From Cruorifilaria tuberocauda (Eukaryota > Nematoda > Chromadorea > Rhabditida > Onchocercidae), in contig JABVXU010001102.1 in assembly GCA_013365365.1 (NCBI GenBank), forward strand, positions 1 to 10,078: a stretch of 10,078 bases of DNA, given 5' to 3'. Made by a program: the position numbers and the translations under genes. Shown in pieces: positions 7,233 to 10,078 of the stretch (within the stretch, counting starts at the first letter, position 1; the number at the start of each line of letters is the position of its first letter). Below the pieces are notes generated by a model. The model was given only the letters and a program-made list of their open reading frames with translations. It searched no databases and was not told the DNA's origin.

Positions 7233-7673
7233 CGATGATAAGCTAATCATTATCATTATCCACTCGATGATAATCTAATCATTATCATCAAGATATCCGA
7301 TAATAAGCTAATCATTATCATTATCCACTCGATGATAATCTAATCATTATCATCAAGATATCCGATGATAATCTAATCATTATCACTATCTATTCGATGA
7401 TAAGCTAATCATTATCATCATCATATTCGATGATAAGCTAATCATTATCATTATCTACTCGTTGATAATCTAATCATTATCATTAACTATTCGATGATAG
7501 TCTAATCATTATCACCAAGATACCGATGATAATCTAATTATTATCATCATCATATTCGATGATAAGCTAATCATTATCATTTCGATTTTCGATTTCGATT
7601 CATTATCACACACTCATCGATGATAATCTAATCATTATCATTATCTATTCGATGATAAATCTAATCATTATCA
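7233..7673. repeat. 13-unit minisatellite of GATAA/TTATC inverted repeats
   Basis: Units beginning CGATGATAA start at 7233, 7265, 7298, 7330, 7363, 7395, 7428, 7460, 7492, 7524, 7557, 7618 and 7650, so steps are 32 or 33 bp except one of 61 that spans a decayed unit. The first seven starts also show a 65-bp dimer period. Typical unit core: GATGATAAT-CTAATC-ATTATCATC, a 9-bp stem with a 6-nt loop; others pair over 7 bp. Each unit therefore carries two facing GATA-factor-type sites, about 25 in all. The array lies 250-690 bp upstream of the gene. A regulatory role is inference. Confidence 0.9.
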
Positions 7674-7933
7674 GCACACTTTATTAAGATTTAAACTAGA
7701 TAGAAGAATTTTCAACGAATTAAAATTTTCAAAACAAAAGCAACGTTTATATTTATTGCAATAGAAAGATTTTTTTGATCGAAACATCAGTATATCGATC
7801 TGTTGATGATTGATTTTTTTAAATTTTCAATAGTTGATGATACACTTAAAGAAAACGTTAAACTTTAGCGATAGTGCGTGTGCTCTCGAAATGATGGAAG
7901 ATATAAATCACTCTCTCGTGAAATTCTTATGAT
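7674..7933. other. Non-coding stretch between GATA array and polypurine tract
   Basis: AT-rich up to about 7860, then a more mixed patch (7866-7930) with GC-containing words such as GCGTGTGCTCTCGAAATG. A 32-codon open frame on the plus strand from about 7838 has no recognisable domain. I see no gene here. Confidence 0.45.
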
Positions 7934-8009
7934 AAAGAAAGGGAAGAAGACGAAGAAGAAGGCGAGAGAGAGAGAGGGAGAGGGAGAAAGAGAAGGCGAA
8001 GAAAAAAAC
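7934..8009. repeat. Polypurine (GA-rich) tract
   Basis: 76 bases on the plus strand are all purine except C at 7951, 7963 and 7997, with a central GAGAGAGAGAGAGGGAGAGGG. On the transporter gene's sense strand this is a CT tract about 0.95-1.0 kb upstream of the start codon. Such tracts can form triplex DNA, and CT-rich blocks occur in nematode promoters. A promoter role is inferred only. Confidence 0.75.
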
Positions 8010-8230
8010 AAAAACAAATTTTAGGGAAGTGAATTAAAAGAATCCTAAAGAAAAAAAGAAGAGATTTTAATTAAAAAAGCTTAGAGAAGAGAATAGCGAA
8101 TAAAAGGGAAATTGGAATAAAACAAAGGAATAACAAAATTTCAGGAAACGTCATTTACGTGATCCACGAAAATCATTAGCTTTGTTGAATTATGTTTATG
8201 AATTCGAGAAATAAATACCGAATTGTTTAA
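8010..8230. other. A-rich non-coding sequence
   Basis: A continuation of A/G-rich DNA to about 8110, then ordinary AT-rich sequence. No gene or repeat could be supported. Confidence 0.4.
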
Positions 8231-9031
8231 TCTACTTATATTGACAGCATATTTTCATGTATTATTTAAACAGTAATTTAAAAAAGTTTCCGAATGTTAT
8301 GAAAGTAATTAACAGATACGTGTAATGATACGTATACGTATGTTTAAACGTGTAGTGATATTTAAGCATCATATTTTTGGATATTATTTTAATTATTCAA
8401 ACAATAATTTAGAGAATTTTTTGAATAAAATGACAGTAATTAACAAATGCGTGTAATAGTACGTGTAAGTACAATAATATTTAAACGTGTAATAATATAC
8501 GTGATGATACGTATAGTGATATTTAAAAAATACAAATATATTGAGAAAAAAAATTCATAAATAGAATAACCATTCCATCTTTAAAAGAAAAAAGTTTTTG
8601 AGCATTATGATAATAATTAACAAATGCGTGTACATACGTGTACATGCTAGTGATACACGTACGTGAAATGATATTTAAACGAGTAATAATAGTTAAGCAA
8701 TCTATTTTTGTGCATTATTTAAATTATTCAAACAATAAATTAGAGAATTTTTTGAATAAAATAACAGTAATTAACAAATGCGTGTAATAGTACGTGTAAG
8801 TATAATAATACTTAAACGTGTAATGATATTTAAAAAAATATACGTGTAACGATATTTGAAAAGTGTACGTATAATGATATTTAAAAAATATAAATGCATT
8901 GAAAATGCATGCATAAATAGAATAAGCATTCAAACGAAAAAAATTTTTAAATGTTATGACAGTAATTAAAAAATGCGTGTAATGCGTGTAAAACGTGTAC
9001 GTGTAATGATATTTAAAAAATACAAATTTAT
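8231..9031. repeat. ACGTG-rich repeat array with 331-bp higher-order period
   Basis: The block AATTATTCAAACAATAA...GAGAATTTTTTGAATAAAA, then CAGTAATTAACAAATGCG and TGTAATAGTACGTGTAAGTA, occurs at 8391 and again at 8722, 331 bp apart. Related shorter units with TAATTAACA followed by RYGTGTA lie near 8300, 8610 and 8960. About a dozen ACGTG pentamers are spread over the array, mostly as TACGTG or AACGTG, and there is a CACGTACGTG palindrome at 8656-8665. The repeats also make a false Tyr/His-rich open frame on the minus strand (8724-8933). Confidence 0.85.
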
Positions 9032-9730
9032 TTTAAAAAATCGTACGAATAAAATTAATTATTTTGCACTTAAAAGTGCATAAATAACAGAGTGATCAAG
9101 TTGTATCATCTAATCAATTAATCAATTTATTACATCAGCAATAAAATTATCGATTAAATTTTGAATACTTCAAATATTTCACAAATTTCAGGTCATCCAT
9201 CAAAAATAAAATAATTTAAAATACCAGTTTTTTTTTTTCCGCTTAACCCTAAAATTTGTGTTCCTTTTTTTCAAAATTCATTTTTTATTTTTTTATTTTT
9301 TTTTCTTGATAATGTTAATCTTTCCTTTCATCAATATTTTAAAGATATTTCAAAAAATCTACAATAATTGTTTATTTTCAATTTTTCAATTTTTATTATT
9401 TTTAAATTTCAAAATTTTCAATTTTAATCTTATCACAATAAAATACATTTATTACTTATTTATAAGATTAATAATCAAATTTCAAAAAGAAAGAAAAAAC
9501 GGATAGGTAAACATTTCGACAACAAATACAAATTGTTTACATTCTACAATTTATATCATTTATAAGAATTAGGAAAAATAATAAATAAGAATGAAAATTT
9601 GAAATTTTCCAATTTAGAAAAACCAAACAAGCATGAATCATATGTCTAGCATGAAATATTTCAATTCTGCAATTTAAACTATGAATATTACGAATTTGAA
9701 ATATTAAACAATGAAATATTACTTCTTAAA
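9032..9730. other. AT-rich sequence, nothing recognisable
   Basis: Long T and A homopolymer runs. The open frame at 9258-9506 on the plus strand is almost wholly Phe, Ile, Leu, Asn and Lys, as expected from T-rich DNA, and has no supporting motif. Confidence 0.5.
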
Positions 9731-9749
9731 TAATATATATATATATATT
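9731..9749. repeat. (AT)n microsatellite
   Basis: An uninterrupted AT dinucleotide run ending in TTATCA. Confidence 0.8.
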
Positions 9750-10078
9750 ATCAAAATCAATGGAATATTCCAGTATTCCTAATTTATCATCCCTCTTTCT
9801 TTTTTTTTGACCCAATTATGGTTAAGAATTATTACTGATAAATATTATCAAAATCACCTAAATATTCCAGTATTCCTAACTTATCATTCGTTATCATTCC
9901 TATTTAGTTTTTCAAATCAGTTACTAACTATTAATAATATTAATAACAAATATAATAAAGTTATTTTAACATTTCAGTAATCCTACTTATCATTGCTATT
10001 TCCCTTTTCAAATCGAAATCACCTGAATAATCCCAGTACTCCTAATTTATCATTCCTATATCTTTTTTCAGATCAATC
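9750..10078. repeat. Degenerate repeat family running off the right edge
   Basis: Three related blocks, near 9750, 9847 and 10010, share a TCAAAATCA/ATCACCT-like start, then ATTCCAGTATTCCTAA, TTATCAT, CCTAT and a T-rich tract; a partial copy lies near 9972. Spacing is irregular (about 97-165 bp). The last copy continues to the window end, where TTTTTTCAG looks like an acceptor on the plus strand but has nothing to support it. Confidence 0.65.

Noticed and set aside
7233..7673. CRISPR-like array (regular 32/33-bp repeats)
   Set aside because: The units are contiguous degenerate repeats with no unique spacers, in a eukaryotic setting without cas genes; it is a minisatellite.
7838..7933. 32-codon plus-strand open frame with mixed composition
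   Set aside because: Short, with no recognisable motif and no splice or neighbour support; chance is sufficient.
8724..8933. 69-codon Tyr/His-rich open frame on the minus strand
   Set aside because: It falls entirely within the ACGTG repeat array, and its internal repetition follows the DNA repeat.
9258..9506. 82-codon hydrophobic open frame on the plus strand
   Set aside because: Nearly all Phe, Leu, Ile, Asn and Lys from T- and A-rich DNA; not a credible membrane protein.

Overview
The window is very AT-rich eukaryotic DNA and looks like nematode nuclear genome. It holds one recognisable gene, on the minus strand: a ten-exon member of the SLC17 (anion/sialin/vesicular glutamate transporter-like) branch of the major facilitator superfamily. 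The protein resembles the nematode-expanded SLC17-like group. Signs of this are LNFTIICM at the end of TM1, HKNVSSKEL in the central loop, VARQH before TM11, and APNNTIEEW before TM12. Small exons (106-190 nt) separated by AT-rich introns of 229-1281 nt, and an acceptor one base before the first ATG that suits spliced-leader trans-splicing, also fit a nematode. No species can be named; a clade III (spirurid) worm is possible but is only a guess.

Layout from left to right. Positions 1-649 lie 3' of the gene. They hold a 31-bp tandem repeat cut by the window edge, three CACGTG palindromes spaced about two helical turns apart, and ATGA and TG microsatellites. Positions 650-6986 are the transporter gene, read right to left: exon 1 at 6797-6986, exon 10 and stop at 650-812. 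All ten exons join in phase into 1437 nt (478 residues plus stop) with no internal stop, and twelve membrane segments can be placed. The first intron fits best as a GC-AG intron. Introns 2, 3 and 6 are rich in GATAA/TTATC motifs, and intron 2 also carries a GGAC/GGAT minisatellite, a 95-bp duplication and a 20-bp palindrome.

Positions 6987-10078 are 5' of the gene and contain no gene I can support. In order they hold a near-unique proximal flank; a 13-unit minisatellite with a 32/33-bp period in which nearly every unit is a GATAA/TTATC inverted repeat; a polypurine tract; an ACGTG-rich array with a 331-bp higher-order period; AT-rich sequence with nothing recognisable; and a degenerate repeat family that runs off the right edge.

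The least ordinary features are the regular GATA-hairpin array upstream of the gene, the ACGTG array beyond it, the helically spaced E-box triplet, and the GC-AG first intron. I see no mobile-element protein, RNA gene, CRISPR array, virus or toxin gene.
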